58,211 bases of DNA, from NCBI RefSeq assembly GCF_022843985.1, contig NZ_JALHMP010000027.1, positions 1-58,211 on the forward strand, read 5' to 3'. Under the pieces are notes generated by a model. The model had not been told where the DNA came from. It saw only the letters and a program-made list of their open reading frames with translations, and did not search any database. The position numbers and the translations under genes were made by a program. The stretch's first letter is position 1. Each line of letters starts with the position of its first letter. This stretch comes from Phreatobacter sp. GTDB lineage: Bacteria > Pseudomonadota > Alphaproteobacteria > Rhizobiales > Phreatobacteraceae. Below, in pieces: positions 16,392-24,662 of the stretch.

Positions 16392-17363
16392 ATGACCGCC
16401 TTGCCCGCGCTTTCCGACCTGACCATCGGCTTCGGCCATTCCGCCTATCGCCTCGGGGAGGAGTTCGCCCGCCGGAACACCGGCATCCGCTTCGCGGAGT
16501 TCCGCTCCGCCGCGGAGTTTCACCAGCGCATCTGCGATTTCGACGTCGTCTGCGTCTCCGCCTTCTGGCGGGGCGCGCCGCTGGAACAGGCGGGGAAACT
16601 GCGATTCATCCAGTCGGTGAGCGCGGGGATCGACGTCTTCGCCCTCGACGCGCTGAAGGCCCGCGGCGTGCGTCTTGCCAGCGCCCAGGGCGCCAATGCC
16701 ATCGCGGTGGCCGAGCACGCCATGGGGCTGACGCTGGCGCTGTCGCGGATGATCCACACCGCCCGCGACAACCAGGCGCGCAAGCACTGGCGGGGCATGA
16801 TCTCGGATCCCCTCGCGCGCGAGGACGAACTCGCCGGCAAGACCATGCTGATTGTCGGGCTCGGCGGCATCGGCGGGCGCCTCGCGCGCTTCGCCAAGGC
16901 TTTCGACATGCGCGTCATCGGCCTCAAGCGGGACACCAGCGTCCGTGTGGACAATGTCGATGCGCTGGTCGGTTCTGCCGATCTGGACCGGGCGCTGGGC
17001 GAGGCCGACATCGTGGCGCTGACCTGCCCGCTGACGCCGGAGACGCAGGGGCTGATCAATGCCGAGCGGCTGAAGGCGATGAAGCCGACCGCCCATCTCA
17101 TCAATTGTGCGCGTGGCAAGGTCGTGGACGAGGATGCGCTGGTGGCTGCACTTCAGGCTGGCACGATCGCCGCGGCCGGCCTCGACGTGACGCGCGAGGA
17201 GCCGCTCCCCGAGGCCTCGCCGCTCTGGACGATGGAGAATGTGCTGATCACCCCGCATACGGGCGGCGAGACGGCGTCCTATGAGAGGCGCGTCGTCGAT
17301 CTGCTGGTGGAGAATCTCAGCCGCCTGTCGCGGGGCGAGCCGCTGGTGAACCAGATCCTCTGA
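16392..17363 (+). CDS. D-2-hydroxyacid dehydrogenase (NAD-binding)
   Basis: 323 residues. The N-terminal domain is short and variable. The NAD-binding domain has LIVGLGGIGGRLA at about residues 154-166, the INCARGKVVDEDAL segment with the substrate-binding Arg, the Glu in LDVTREEP, and the catalytic His in ITPHTGG. This is a glyoxylate/hydroxypyruvate-reductase-like or GhrA-like enzyme; the exact 2-oxoacid is not clear. It is divergent from the deacetylase across 180 bases. Confidence 0.92.
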   Translation: MTALPALSDLTIGFGHSAYRLGEEFARRNTGIRFAEFRSAAEFHQRICDFDVVCVSAFWRGAPLEQAGKLRFIQSVSAGIDVFALDALKARGVRLASAQGANAIAVAEHAMGLTLALSRMIHTARDNQARKHWRGMISDPLAREDELAGKTMLIVGLGGIGGRLARFAKAFDMRVIGLKRDTSVRVDNVDALVGSADLDRALGEADIVALTCPLTPETQGLINAERLKAMKPTAHLINCARGKVVDEDALVAALQAGTIAAAGLDVTREEPLPEASPLWTMENVLITPHTGGETASYERRVVDLLVENLSRLSRGEPLVNQIL

Positions 17364-17426
17364 CAGGACATCGCTCACCGCGGCCAGGTTGCCTTTCGTC
17401 CCCGGATACCTCCCAATCCGGATGTG

Positions 17427-18380
17427 ATGATTCGCTCCGGTGGTCGAGGTCGATGGCTGGCGACCGTGGCAGGGCTGGCGATGGCTCTCGTCGCCCTGGC
17501 CGGGGGCGTTCGGCCTGCCGCAGCGCAGGGCGCCGTCACGATCACCTACCAGATGCCGGGCGGCAATCGCACCGTGCTGATGACCGACTTCTCAGGCGGC
17601 CGCCGTGCGCCGCTGGTCATCGTCCTGCACGCGGCGGAAGGATCTGCCGACCAGATCAGGCGCTATCTCACCTGGGACGAGATCGGCAAGCGCGAGAAAC
17701 TGGTCGTCGTCTATCCCCAGGGCGTTCGCGGGTCATGGAACGACGGTCGTCCGGCCGATGGCCGCCGCTTCAACCCGCTGCAGCGCGTCGACGACGTCGC
17801 CTTCATCCGCAACCTCGTCGCCGATCTCAACAACAAGGGCCGCATCGACCGCCGGCGCGTCTATGTCGTCGGCATTTCTGCTGGCGGGCACATGACGAAC
17901 CGGTTGATCTGCGAGGCGAGCGACCTTTTCGCCGCCGCGGCGCCATTGCTCGCGACGCTGTCGGTCCGGTGGACACGGTTCTGCAGCGGCCAGCCGCTGC
18001 CGGTCCTGATGGTCGCCGGCACCGAGGATCCGATCACGCCCTTCGGCGGCCGGGCCGGTGGCGCCGACCCCGACAGTGCCCTCCACCCGGTGATGGACAC
18101 GTTCGCTTTCTTCCGCAGCCGCAACGGCTGTCTGTCAGCTGGTGAACGCGTGCTGCCCGAACAGGAAACCTCGGACAATTCGCGGGTCTTCCTCACCGAA
18201 GGCACGGGCTGCCAGCATGCGGTGCGCCTCTACCGAGTGGAAGGCGGCGGCCATCACACGCCGACCCAGCTGGACCGCCGGCAGAGGCCGCCGATCGGTG
18301 CCCTGCTGGGGCAGCAGAACCATGACATCGAGACGGACGAGGAGATCTGGGCTTTCTTCGCCGACAAGCGGCGGCCCTGA
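17427..18380 (+). CDS. Secreted alpha/beta-hydrolase esterase, PHB-depolymerase/LpqC-like
   Basis: 317 residues. The signal peptide spans about 1-34 and ends near PAAAQG. The mature protein has APLVIVLHAAEGSADQIRRYL, VVVYPQGVRGSWNDGR and the nucleophile elbow VGISAGGHMTNRL. Asp of GTEDPITPFGG and His of EGGGHHTP complete a Ser-Asp-His triad. The family includes secreted feruloyl and acetylxylan esterases and PHB depolymerase-like enzymes (LpqC). A GTG one codon earlier (17424) is an alternative start. It converges on the YHS gene with a shared hairpin. Confidence 0.88.
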   Translation: MIRSGGRGRWLATVAGLAMALVALAGGVRPAAAQGAVTITYQMPGGNRTVLMTDFSGGRRAPLVIVLHAAEGSADQIRRYLTWDEIGKREKLVVVYPQGVRGSWNDGRPADGRRFNPLQRVDDVAFIRNLVADLNNKGRIDRRRVYVVGISAGGHMTNRLICEASDLFAAAAPLLATLSVRWTRFCSGQPLPVLMVAGTEDPITPFGGRAGGADPDSALHPVMDTFAFFRSRNGCLSAGERVLPEQETSDNSRVFLTEGTGCQHAVRLYRVEGGGHHTPTQLDRRQRPPIGALLGQQNHDIETDEEIWAFFADKRRP

Positions 18381-18398
18381 CCCAGCCCCTGGTCAGGG
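18375..18398. terminator. Inverted repeat spanning two convergent stop codons
   Basis: CCCTGACC (18375-18382) pairs with GGTCAGGG (18391-18398). It contains the TGA of the plus-strand esterase (18378-18380) and the stop of the minus-strand YHS gene (18393-18395). It is probably a bidirectional terminator, without a U-run. Confidence 0.45.
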
Positions 18399-18905
18399 AA
18401 CGAGCAGCGCCTTCACGGCGGGCCAGCGCATCTCGGCGCGGTCGAGGGCCTGTTCCGGATCGGCGGAGAAGGCCTGCCGGTTGGCTTCGGAATGGAAGAC
18501 ATAGAGGCGATCGCGGTAGAGCGCCCAGACCGAGGGATGGCCGGCGGTCGGCAGGCCGTCGCCGATGGCGATGGGGTCGTGACCGCCGAAGCGCGGCTCG
18601 TAGATGGATGGGTCCTGCATGAAGGCCTCCCGGTTGCCTTCATTGATGAACCGCCAGGTGGCGCCGGCCCAGGACAGTTCATAGGTCGCTGAGCCCTGGC
18701 GCGGGGCCTGTTCGGTGAAATAGGCGACGGGGTCGAAGCCGAAGATGGCGAGGCCGGTCAGCCGGTCCGTGACGATGCGCTCGGTGGTGGCGGCGCGGGT
18801 CCCGGTCTCGCTGGTCATGGCGATCAGCACGGCGATGCCGGCATACAATCCCGTGATCGCCAGCGTCCAGGCGAGCGGGCGCAGAAACTGCCTCATCACC
18901 GACAT
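18393..18905 (-). CDS. Membrane-anchored YHS-domain protein
   Basis: 170 residues. One hydrophobic anchor lies at about residues 10-31, then a YHS domain: LAIFGFDPVAYF, the ATYELSWAGATWRFINEGNREAFMQDP core, and PRFGGHDP. The YHS domain is found in proteins linked to metal handling. The fused form with an N-terminal anchor and a C-terminal VWALYRDRLYVFHSEANRQAFSADP is common in alphaproteobacteria. The function is unknown. It is transcribed divergently from eipA across 174 bases. Confidence 0.85.
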   Translation of the reverse strand: MSVMRQFLRPLAWTLAITGLYAGIAVLIAMTSETGTRAATTERIVTDRLTGLAIFGFDPVAYFTEQAPRQGSATYELSWAGATWRFINEGNREAFMQDPSIYEPRFGGHDPIAIGDGLPTAGHPSVWALYRDRLYVFHSEANRQAFSADPEQALDRAEMRWPAVKALLVP

Positions 18906-19079
18906 GATCTCACCTGATTCTGAGGTCTCAACGTCTCTGGACCATGCTTTCTGAGGGTAACTTCTTCCTTACCGGTTCCGGTTAAATGCCGGTCTGGTGA
19001 CCAGATGGTTACCATCCGCGTTTAGCATGAGCCCCAATGATCCCTGGCTGATCGGGCCGGACCCATTCGAGAGGTGAGC

Positions 19080-19679
19080 ATGCGCCATCCCACGTCCTTC
19101 GACCGCCGTACGATCGTCGCCGGCCTCGGTGCTTCGTTCCTCGTCGGCCTCAACCAGAGCGCCCATGCCCAGCGCTCCTACAATGCGCAGTCGCCGCAGA
19201 CCTTCTCGGGCAACGAGGTGCTGACGGCCGGCCACCGCTTCTTTGGCGGTGCCAGCCGCGGCCTCGCCAATCTCGTCGAGCGGGCCACCCAGCAATGGGG
19301 CCGACCGAGTGCCTATATTCTCGGCCAGGAGGGCTCAGGGGCCTTTGTGGCCGGGCTGCGTTATGGCGAAGGCATGCTTTACACCAAGGGTGGCGGCGAT
19401 GCGAAGGTCTACTGGCAGGGCCCGACCCTCGGTCTCGATTTCGGCGGCGACGGCGCCCGCACGATGATGCTCGCCTATCGCGTCCGCGACGTTTCCGATC
19501 TCGAGCGCCGATTCATCGGGATCGACGGCTCGGCCTATCTGGTGGGCGGGCTCGGCATGACCGCGCTCGGCGCCGACAACATGCTCATCGTGCCCATCCG
19601 CACTGGTGTCGGTGCCCGGCTCGGGGTCAATGGCGGTTATCTGAAGTTCACGTCGCAGCCCACCTGGAACCCCTTCTGA
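19080..19679 (+). CDS. eipA: EipA family envelope-integrity protein (DUF1134)
   Basis: 199 residues. The ATG has GAGAGG 6 bases upstream. A signal peptide (residues 1-30, ending near AHAQRS) precedes the DUF1134 domain: FFGGASRGLANLVERA, YILGQEGSGAFVAGLRYGEG, KVYWQGPTLGLDFGGDGARTMMLAYRV, and a C-terminal VNGGYLKF. In Brucella, EipA is a small periplasmic beta-barrel protein needed for envelope integrity. The downstream coiled-coil membrane gene is on the same strand and may belong to the same envelope function, which is inference. No convincing CtrA box was found here. Confidence 0.9.
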   Translation: MRHPTSFDRRTIVAGLGASFLVGLNQSAHAQRSYNAQSPQTFSGNEVLTAGHRFFGGASRGLANLVERATQQWGRPSAYILGQEGSGAFVAGLRYGEGMLYTKGGGDAKVYWQGPTLGLDFGGDGARTMMLAYRVRDVSDLERRFIGIDGSAYLVGGLGMTALGADNMLIVPIRTGVGARLGVNGGYLKFTSQPTWNPF

Positions 19680-19797
19680 GCGGCAGCCGGCCGGGGCGGG
19701 CCTGCCCCTGCGTGATGTCTGACGACCTTGGCACTTTCCGCCGCAACGTCAGCGTGGCAGAAGGGGAATGGCCGGCCACCATGGGAGATGCGCCGTC

Positions 19798-21192
19798 GTG
19801 ACCATCGAGACCGCCATGGTCTTCGTCCTGGGCTTCGTAGTCGCCGCGCTCCTGTCGCTGGCGCTCATGGGGGCCGTGTGGCGACGGGCGGTGCGGCTCA
19901 CGACCCGGCGGGTTGAAAGCGCCGTCCCGCTGTCGATGGACGAGATCAAGGCGGACAAGGACCAGGTGCGAGCCGAATCCGCGCTGGCGATCCGCCGCGC
20001 GGAGATCGTCGCGGACAAGTTGCGCGAGGCGGCCAATCTGCAGACGATCGAGATCGCCCGCCGCGTCGAGACCATCCGCGATCTGAACAGCGAACTCGAC
20101 GCCCGGGCGGCGCGCATCGCCGGGCTGGAGGGCGACAGGACGCGCCTGGAGGCGCAGGTTGCCGCCACCGAGGCGACCGTTGTGGCGCGCACCGAGGAAC
20201 TGGCCGCGGCCAGGGCCGCGATCACCGCGGGTGAAACGGCCCTCGCGGCGCTGACCGCCGAACATGCAGCCAAGGTCGCCGAGAGCGACGGCCAGCGGGT
20301 GGAGATCGTGGCGCTGCGCACGCAGGTCGACAACCAGCGCAACCAGATCGGCACATTGTCTGCGGATCTCGCGACCGCCGAAGCCGATCTCGCCGGCCAT
20401 CGGCTCTCCTATGCCGAAACCTCCAACCTGCTCACCTCCGAGCGCCAGCGCATCGCCGACGTCCAGGCCGCGCTCAAGCGCGAGCAGGAGGGTGCCGCAG
20501 CGCTGCGCGCCGATCTCGCCGATACCGGCAAGAAGCTCGCGGAGACGGCGACGCTGCTCGCCGCCGAGCGCAAGCGCGCCACCGAGCAGGCCGGCGAGAT
20601 CAAGACCCTGCAGGGCCGGCTGGCAGCGGAAGAAAAGCGCGCCGCCAAGCTCGAGCGGGAGCGCGACAAGCTGCAGGTCTCGCTTGAGGGCGAGAAGGAC
20701 CGGGCGACGCGCGAGCAGACGGCGCGCGACGCCATCGAGCGCAGCCTCGCCCGCATTGAAGCCGATCGCGACCGCGCCCGCAAGGAGGTGGAGGAGGTGC
20801 GCGAACGCAGCGCCGAGGCCGCTCGCCGCCTGCAGATTGCGGCGGAAACCGCCATCGCCGAAAGGAATGTCCTGGAAGGTTCACTCGCCAATGTCCGCGC
20901 GGATCGCACCCGGATCCAGCGCGAGGTGGCTGCCCTGACCCGCTCGGCCGAGAACGCCCTGGTCCGGGAGACGGCTGACGGCAACGAATTGCGCAGCCGC
21001 ATCGACGACGTGGCTATCGAGGTGGCGCGGGTGACGGCCCTTCTCGAAGGACCAGGTTCGCAGATCGACCAGATTCTCGCCGCCGCCGCGCCGGCCGGTT
21101 CCGGCGGCCGCCGTCGCCGGAACGATCTGCCGCTCGCCGAGCGCATCCGGGCGGTTCTCGAGGCCAGCCGCGGCAACCAGGCCGCCGAATAG
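19798..21192 (+). CDS. Membrane-anchored long coiled-coil protein
   Basis: 464 residues from a GTG start (TIETAMVFVLGF follows); an ATG at 19768 would add ten residues but fits the hydrophobic start less well. One membrane helix at about residues 5-30 is followed by roughly 400 residues rich in Ala, Glu, Arg and Leu with heptad-like spacing, then a basic GGRRRRND patch and an LAERIRAVLEASRG tail. It resembles uncharacterised Hyphomicrobiales coiled-coil proteins. It lies 118 bases after eipA. A structural or scaffolding role at the inner membrane is plausible but not shown. Confidence 0.8.
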   Translation: MTIETAMVFVLGFVVAALLSLALMGAVWRRAVRLTTRRVESAVPLSMDEIKADKDQVRAESALAIRRAEIVADKLREAANLQTIEIARRVETIRDLNSELDARAARIAGLEGDRTRLEAQVAATEATVVARTEELAAARAAITAGETALAALTAEHAAKVAESDGQRVEIVALRTQVDNQRNQIGTLSADLATAEADLAGHRLSYAETSNLLTSERQRIADVQAALKREQEGAAALRADLADTGKKLAETATLLAAERKRATEQAGEIKTLQGRLAAEEKRAAKLERERDKLQVSLEGEKDRATREQTARDAIERSLARIEADRDRARKEVEEVRERSAEAARRLQIAAETAIAERNVLEGSLANVRADRTRIQREVAALTRSAENALVRETADGNELRSRIDDVAIEVARVTALLEGPGSQIDQILAAAAPAGSGGRRRRNDLPLAERIRAVLEASRGNQAAE

Positions 21193-21315
21193 GCCGATGG
21201 GGCGCGATCCCGCGCGCCCCGGATGGCAGCCTTCGCAGTCCTCACGGCCCATTCGTCCCCACGCCAAGCCGGGCATGCGGTTCTGGTTTGGACCGATCGA
21301 CGACGACCGTCCGGT

Positions 21316-21342
21316 CATCACCGCCCCGGCGGGGCGGTGATG
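21316..21342. terminator. Strong hairpin between convergent genes
   Basis: CATCACCGCCCC (21316-21327) and GGGGCGGTGATG (21331-21342) form a perfect 12-bp stem with a GGC loop. It lies 10 bases beyond the phasin stop on the minus strand and 123 bases beyond the coiled-coil gene. No U-run. Confidence 0.5.
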
Positions 21343-21352
21343 GGAGCCGGTT

Positions 21353-21775
21353 TCAGCGGCGCGTGAAGTTCTGGCGGATTTCCTCGAAGCTCTCCTTCAT
21401 GCGGTCCTGGATGACCCGCACGGCTTCGGCATTGGACTTCTGCATCAGTTCGGCCATGTCGCGGGTGTTCTTGACCGCGGCCTCCATGGCGCGCTTGGCG
21501 AACTCGGTCTGCGCCGCCATCATTTCCTGGGCGCTGCCCGGCAGCTTGAAACTCTCGGCCGCCGTCTGGATCTCTTTGACCGCCGTCTCGACGATCTCCT
21601 TCTGCTTGGCGGCGATGGCCGTCGCGCCTTCGGCGGCAGCCTTGCCGCTGGCGGCGAGCGCCTCGAGGTTCTTGCGGTGATGTTCGACGATCTTGTCCAT
21701 GTCGACCGCCGGGACCTTCATGTCCTCGCCGAGCTTCTTGAACATGTCGAGCAGCGCCTGAGGAGTCTGGGTCAT
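21353..21775 (-). CDS. Phasin family protein
   Basis: 140 residues, with GGAG 7 bases before the ATG. It is almost wholly helical, with the phasin pattern (LEALAASGKAAAEGATAIAAKQKEIVE followed by AQTEFAKRAMEAAVKNTRDMAEL). Phasins coat polyhydroxybutyrate granules. The N-terminal MTQTPQALLDMFKKLGEDMKVP is typical of Hyphomicrobiales phasins. Unlike the second phasin in this window it has no PhaR-type inverted repeat upstream. Confidence 0.85.
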   Translation of the reverse strand: MTQTPQALLDMFKKLGEDMKVPAVDMDKIVEHHRKNLEALAASGKAAAEGATAIAAKQKEIVETAVKEIQTAAESFKLPGSAQEMMAAQTEFAKRAMEAAVKNTRDMAELMQKSNAEAVRVIQDRMKESFEEIRQNFTRR

Positions 21776-21881
21776 CAATGGTCTCCACAACAAAGGACGT
21801 TTGAAAAAGGCGACGCGGCACCTGCGGCGGGCCGGACGAACCGGGGGAGCTTGCTGACACTAGGCCCAGCCGATGACCGTA

Positions 21882-23195
21882 TCAAGAAGCGCGCAGCAGC
21901 ACCTCGATCGTGTGGAGCACCAGGCCGGCGAGGCCGCCGATCAGCGTGCCGTTGAGCCGGATATATTGCAGGTCGCGGCCGATGTTCAGTTCGATCAGCC
22001 GGATCAGCTGCTGCATGTTCCAGGCCTTGACCTGGTCGGCGATGAAGCGGGAGGCCCCGCTCTTCTGCTGCTCGACGAGCGTCGACAGCGCCACGACGAA
22101 ACCCTCGTTCATCTCCGCCTTCATGCGCGGGTCGGAGGCGAGCTTGGCGCCGATCTCGGTCAGGATCGCGGTCATCTGCGCCTCGATCCGCGATTGGGGC
22201 GAGGCGACGTCCTTCTCGATATAGGCGATGATGTTGCGCCACAGCGCCTGGGCGACGTCACGCAGTTCCTGCCGGCCGAGGACATCGTGCTTGAGCTGCT
22301 CGGCGCGTGCCTCGTAGTCCGGGCTCTCGCGCAGGCCGACGATGAAGCTCTGGACGAAGCGGTCGAATTCCTGCCGCAGGGCATGGTCGGGATCCTGCTT
22401 CACCTCGTCGAGGAAGGTCCCCGTGGATTTCAGGATGCGGGAGAGCAGATAGGCGTCGGCCTTGAACAGGTTGAACAGCGTCGGCAGTTCCTTGCGGATC
22501 TTGTCGCGGATCCCCTCCACCGTTGCGGGGTCGTTGAGGATGCGCTCGACCGCGCCGATCAACTCGTCGAGCAGGCGCTGGTGGCGGCGGTCGGCGGTCA
22601 CGGCGCCGAGGAGCTGCGCCGCCAGCGGGCCGAGCTTGAGGGCATTGACCTGGTCGGTGAGCCGCTCGGCCAGGAACTCCTTCATCCGTGACTGGTCCAT
22701 GCCGGCGAGGGCGTTGGGCAGAAGGTTGACGGCAAAGCGGGACAGGCTGGCGCTTTTGGCGGGGTCGGCGAGCCAGGCGGCGATCAGCGCGGCGAAATCC
22801 ACCTCGCGCAGCTTGCTGCCGACGGGGCCCGGGGCAAGGAAATTTGTCTCGACGAACTTGCCGAGACTGTCGGCGATGCGCGCCTGGTTTTTCTGGATGA
22901 TGGCGGTGTGCGGAATCGGCAGGCCCATGGGATGCTTGAACAGCGCCACGACCGCATACCAGTCGGCGAGGCCGCCGATGGTGGCGGCCTCGGCGAAGGC
23001 GGCAATGAAGCCGAAGGCCGGGTGGCGGTGCTCAAGGAGCTTTGCCGCGATCATCACCGTAATGCTGCAGGCGAGCAGCGCGGTGGCCACAAGCTTGGCG
23101 CGGCGCAGGCCGGCCTCCTTCTCCAGGTCCCGGGCCGATAGCGGCGTCGCGTCGGTCTCGGGCCGGGTCTGTCCGGCAGGCGGGGATGAGGCCAT
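21882..23195 (-). CDS. DUF445 membrane protein
   Basis: 437 residues, ATG preceded by a GGAGA SD-like element. The frame remains open upstream, but homology begins after a polar N-terminus (MASSPPAGQ). A hydrophobic helix at about 34-53 is followed by the DUF445 signature FAEAATIGGLADWYAVVALFKHPMGLPIPHTAII and GKFVETNFL. A long helical middle and a C-terminal membrane hairpin (GTLIGGLAGLVLHTIEVLL) follow. Function is unknown in this family. It sits between the two phasin genes, but its start is 90 bases from the PhaR-type repeat, so it may share that control. Confidence 0.88.
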   Translation of the reverse strand: MASSPPAGQTRPETDATPLSARDLEKEAGLRRAKLVATALLACSITVMIAAKLLEHRHPAFGFIAAFAEAATIGGLADWYAVVALFKHPMGLPIPHTAIIQKNQARIADSLGKFVETNFLAPGPVGSKLREVDFAALIAAWLADPAKSASLSRFAVNLLPNALAGMDQSRMKEFLAERLTDQVNALKLGPLAAQLLGAVTADRRHQRLLDELIGAVERILNDPATVEGIRDKIRKELPTLFNLFKADAYLLSRILKSTGTFLDEVKQDPDHALRQEFDRFVQSFIVGLRESPDYEARAEQLKHDVLGRQELRDVAQALWRNIIAYIEKDVASPQSRIEAQMTAILTEIGAKLASDPRMKAEMNEGFVVALSTLVEQQKSGASRFIADQVKAWNMQQLIRLIELNIGRDLQYIRLNGTLIGGLAGLVLHTIEVLLRAS

Positions 23196-23284
23196 GCGAT
23201 CGGTCTCCTGCGGGGGCCATGCGTCAGATAGGCGGAACCCGTGCCGGGCAAAAGGGTTCAGGCCGCCGCGGACACCCATGACAA

Positions 23285-23318
23285 TGCTGCATTGCACAAT
23301 TAATGTTGCAATGCAGCA
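23285..23318. promoter_or_regulatory. PhaR-type operator upstream of phasin gene
   Basis: TGCTGCATTGCA (23285-23296) and TGCAATGCAGCA (23307-23318) form a perfect 12-bp inverted repeat with a 10-base AT-rich spacer. Each arm contains a CTGC-N3-GCA-type core, the pattern recognised by the PHB repressor PhaR in Rhodobacter and Paracoccus. It lies 79 bases before the phasin start and between two divergent genes. Confidence 0.7.
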
Positions 23319-23396
23319 AAAATTCGTCTAGAGGGAAGATCTCCACCGGGCCGTTCCGGACGGTGGACCATGGCTCACAAGAGAATGGAGACCCCT

Positions 23397-23885
23397 ATGT
23401 TCGACACGACGATGAAGACGGCCGCCGAGGCCACCCTGGCGCAGATGAAGCAGGCCATCCAGGGCTTCGCCACCGCGCCCGGCCCGTTCCAGGTTCCGCC
23501 CGCCGTCCAGGAATTCGCCGCCCACGGCGCACTGACGGCGAAGGCGCATTTCGCCGATGCCGAGGCTGCTGCCCGGAAGGCCACAGCCGGCGCCGAGACG
23601 CTGGCGACTTCCCTTGCCGGCGCCGGCGCCGATCTGGCCCGCACCGCCGTCGAAGGCACCATCGCCAATGCCACCATGACCATCGATGCGGTCCAGCACG
23701 TTCTCGCTGCACCGACCCTGCAGGAGGCGCTGCAGCGTCAGGGCGACTTCCTCAAGACCTTTGGCGAGGCAAACCTCGCCCGGGCCCAGGACGGTCTTGC
23801 CAGGGCGCGCGATGCCGCCACCGATGGCATCAAGGTGATACAGGCGGAAGCGGCGGCCTACACCGCCGGCTTCAAGGCCGCCTGA
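23397..23885 (+). CDS. phaP: Phasin family protein (PHB-granule associated)
   Basis: 162 residues. The ATG (MFDTTMKTAAEATL) has GGAG 6 bases upstream. It is Ala-rich and helical, with the phasin-2 pattern GPFQVPPAVQEFAAHGALTAKAHFADAEAAARKA and QRQGDFLKTFGEANLARAQDGL. It coats polyhydroxybutyrate granules and limits their coalescence. Control by PhaR is indicated by the upstream 12-bp inverted repeat, and a strong terminator follows. The symbol follows common usage. Confidence 0.88.
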   Translation: MFDTTMKTAAEATLAQMKQAIQGFATAPGPFQVPPAVQEFAAHGALTAKAHFADAEAAARKATAGAETLATSLAGAGADLARTAVEGTIANATMTIDAVQHVLAAPTLQEALQRQGDFLKTFGEANLARAQDGLARARDAATDGIKVIQAEAAAYTAGFKAA

Positions 23886-23919
23886 GCCGCTTTCTCCGCC
23901 CAACCGTTCCCCCGCATGC

Positions 23920-23953
23920 AAGAACCCGCCGGGATTCGTCCCGGCGGGTTCTT
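23920..23953 (+). terminator. 15-bp perfect stem with UUCG tetraloop after phasin gene
   Basis: AAGAACCCGCCGGGA (23920-23934) pairs with TCCCGGCGGGTTCTT (23939-23953) around a TTCG tetraloop. It lies 35 bases after the phasin stop and probably serves the convergent GNAT gene too. Confidence 0.85.
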
Positions 23954-23978
23954 CGTCGTCGCGATGGCAGGCGGTGGC

Positions 23979-24515
23979 TCAGAGCGCCGCCGCGCGTTCC
24001 TCGGCTTCCCGGTGCTGGCGGGGTACTGCGAGGGCCGGCTCGACGGGCAACGCCAGCAGGCCCGTGACATCGCCGCCTTCGAAGGTGAACCGCGCCCCGA
24101 ACTTGCGAGCCAGGGCGCGCATTGGCCGGTTGCCGGCGGTCGAGGTGATGCGCAGTTCGGGAAAGCGCGAGTAGCGCGCGGCGACCATCACCGTCTCGAA
24201 CAAAGCCGTCCCGATCCCGCCATTGCGGAAGTCCGGCTCGACGGAAAAAGCGATGTCGGCCGGATGATCGGCAGCCGGCGGATGGAGTTCGGCGGTGCCG
24301 CGCGCGATGCCGTCCTGGTCGATCCAGGCGAAGACACGGGTGCGCCCGGCAAAGCAGCGCGTCGAGTAGGCGGTGATGAAACGGTCGTCGGCGACACCGT
24401 TGAAGCGCTCACGCCGTCCCTGCGGGTCGAGACGCAGCAGGTGGTCGCGGTGCCATGCGGCATCCCGGCCGGAGAGTTCGCGAATCGTGCCGAGCGCGTT
24501 GGAGGCCCGTGCCAT
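23979..24515 (-). CDS. GNAT-family N-acetyltransferase
   Basis: 178 residues. ATG 24515 is chosen because GAGGAG lies 6 bases upstream; an in-frame ATG at 24536 lacks this. The fold shows the GNAT core: FAWIDQDGIARGTAELH, DIAFSVEPDFRNGGIGTALFETVM (the acetyl-CoA loop with RNGGIGTAL) and a following FGARFTFEGGDVTG. The N-terminal segment HLLRLDPQGRRERF is typical of a small alphaproteobacterial subgroup. The substrate cannot be told. Confidence 0.88.
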   Translation of the reverse strand: MARASNALGTIRELSGRDAAWHRDHLLRLDPQGRRERFNGVADDRFITAYSTRCFAGRTRVFAWIDQDGIARGTAELHPPAADHPADIAFSVEPDFRNGGIGTALFETVMVAARYSRFPELRITSTAGNRPMRALARKFGARFTFEGGDVTGLLALPVEPALAVPRQHREAEERAAAL

Positions 24516-24662
24516 GGTGATCTCCTCGTGAATCATCGTCCCGAGGCGTTCACATCCCTAGAGCTTTTAGATTGTGCGGTGCAGCATAGATGTCAATGGT
24601 CGTGGGCGGGAAGATGCCTGCTTTGCTGCAAGGGTTTAATGCGGAGCGGCAAGGGAACCTTT

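Noticed and set aside
15285-17378. Single 697-codon minus-strand frame covering deacetylase plus antisense of the hydroxyacid dehydrogenase
   Set aside because: Only the part ending at 16211 has family homology. The upstream extension is antisense to a clear dehydrogenase gene.
18906-19079. Possible CtrA site between YHS gene and eipA
   Set aside because: TTAA and GTAA pieces occur but never with a 7-base spacing on either strand.
24516-24662. Short frames in the gap between GNAT and podJ
   Set aside because: No SD, no conservation clues; the gap is best explained as promoter for GNAT and the podJ 3' end.
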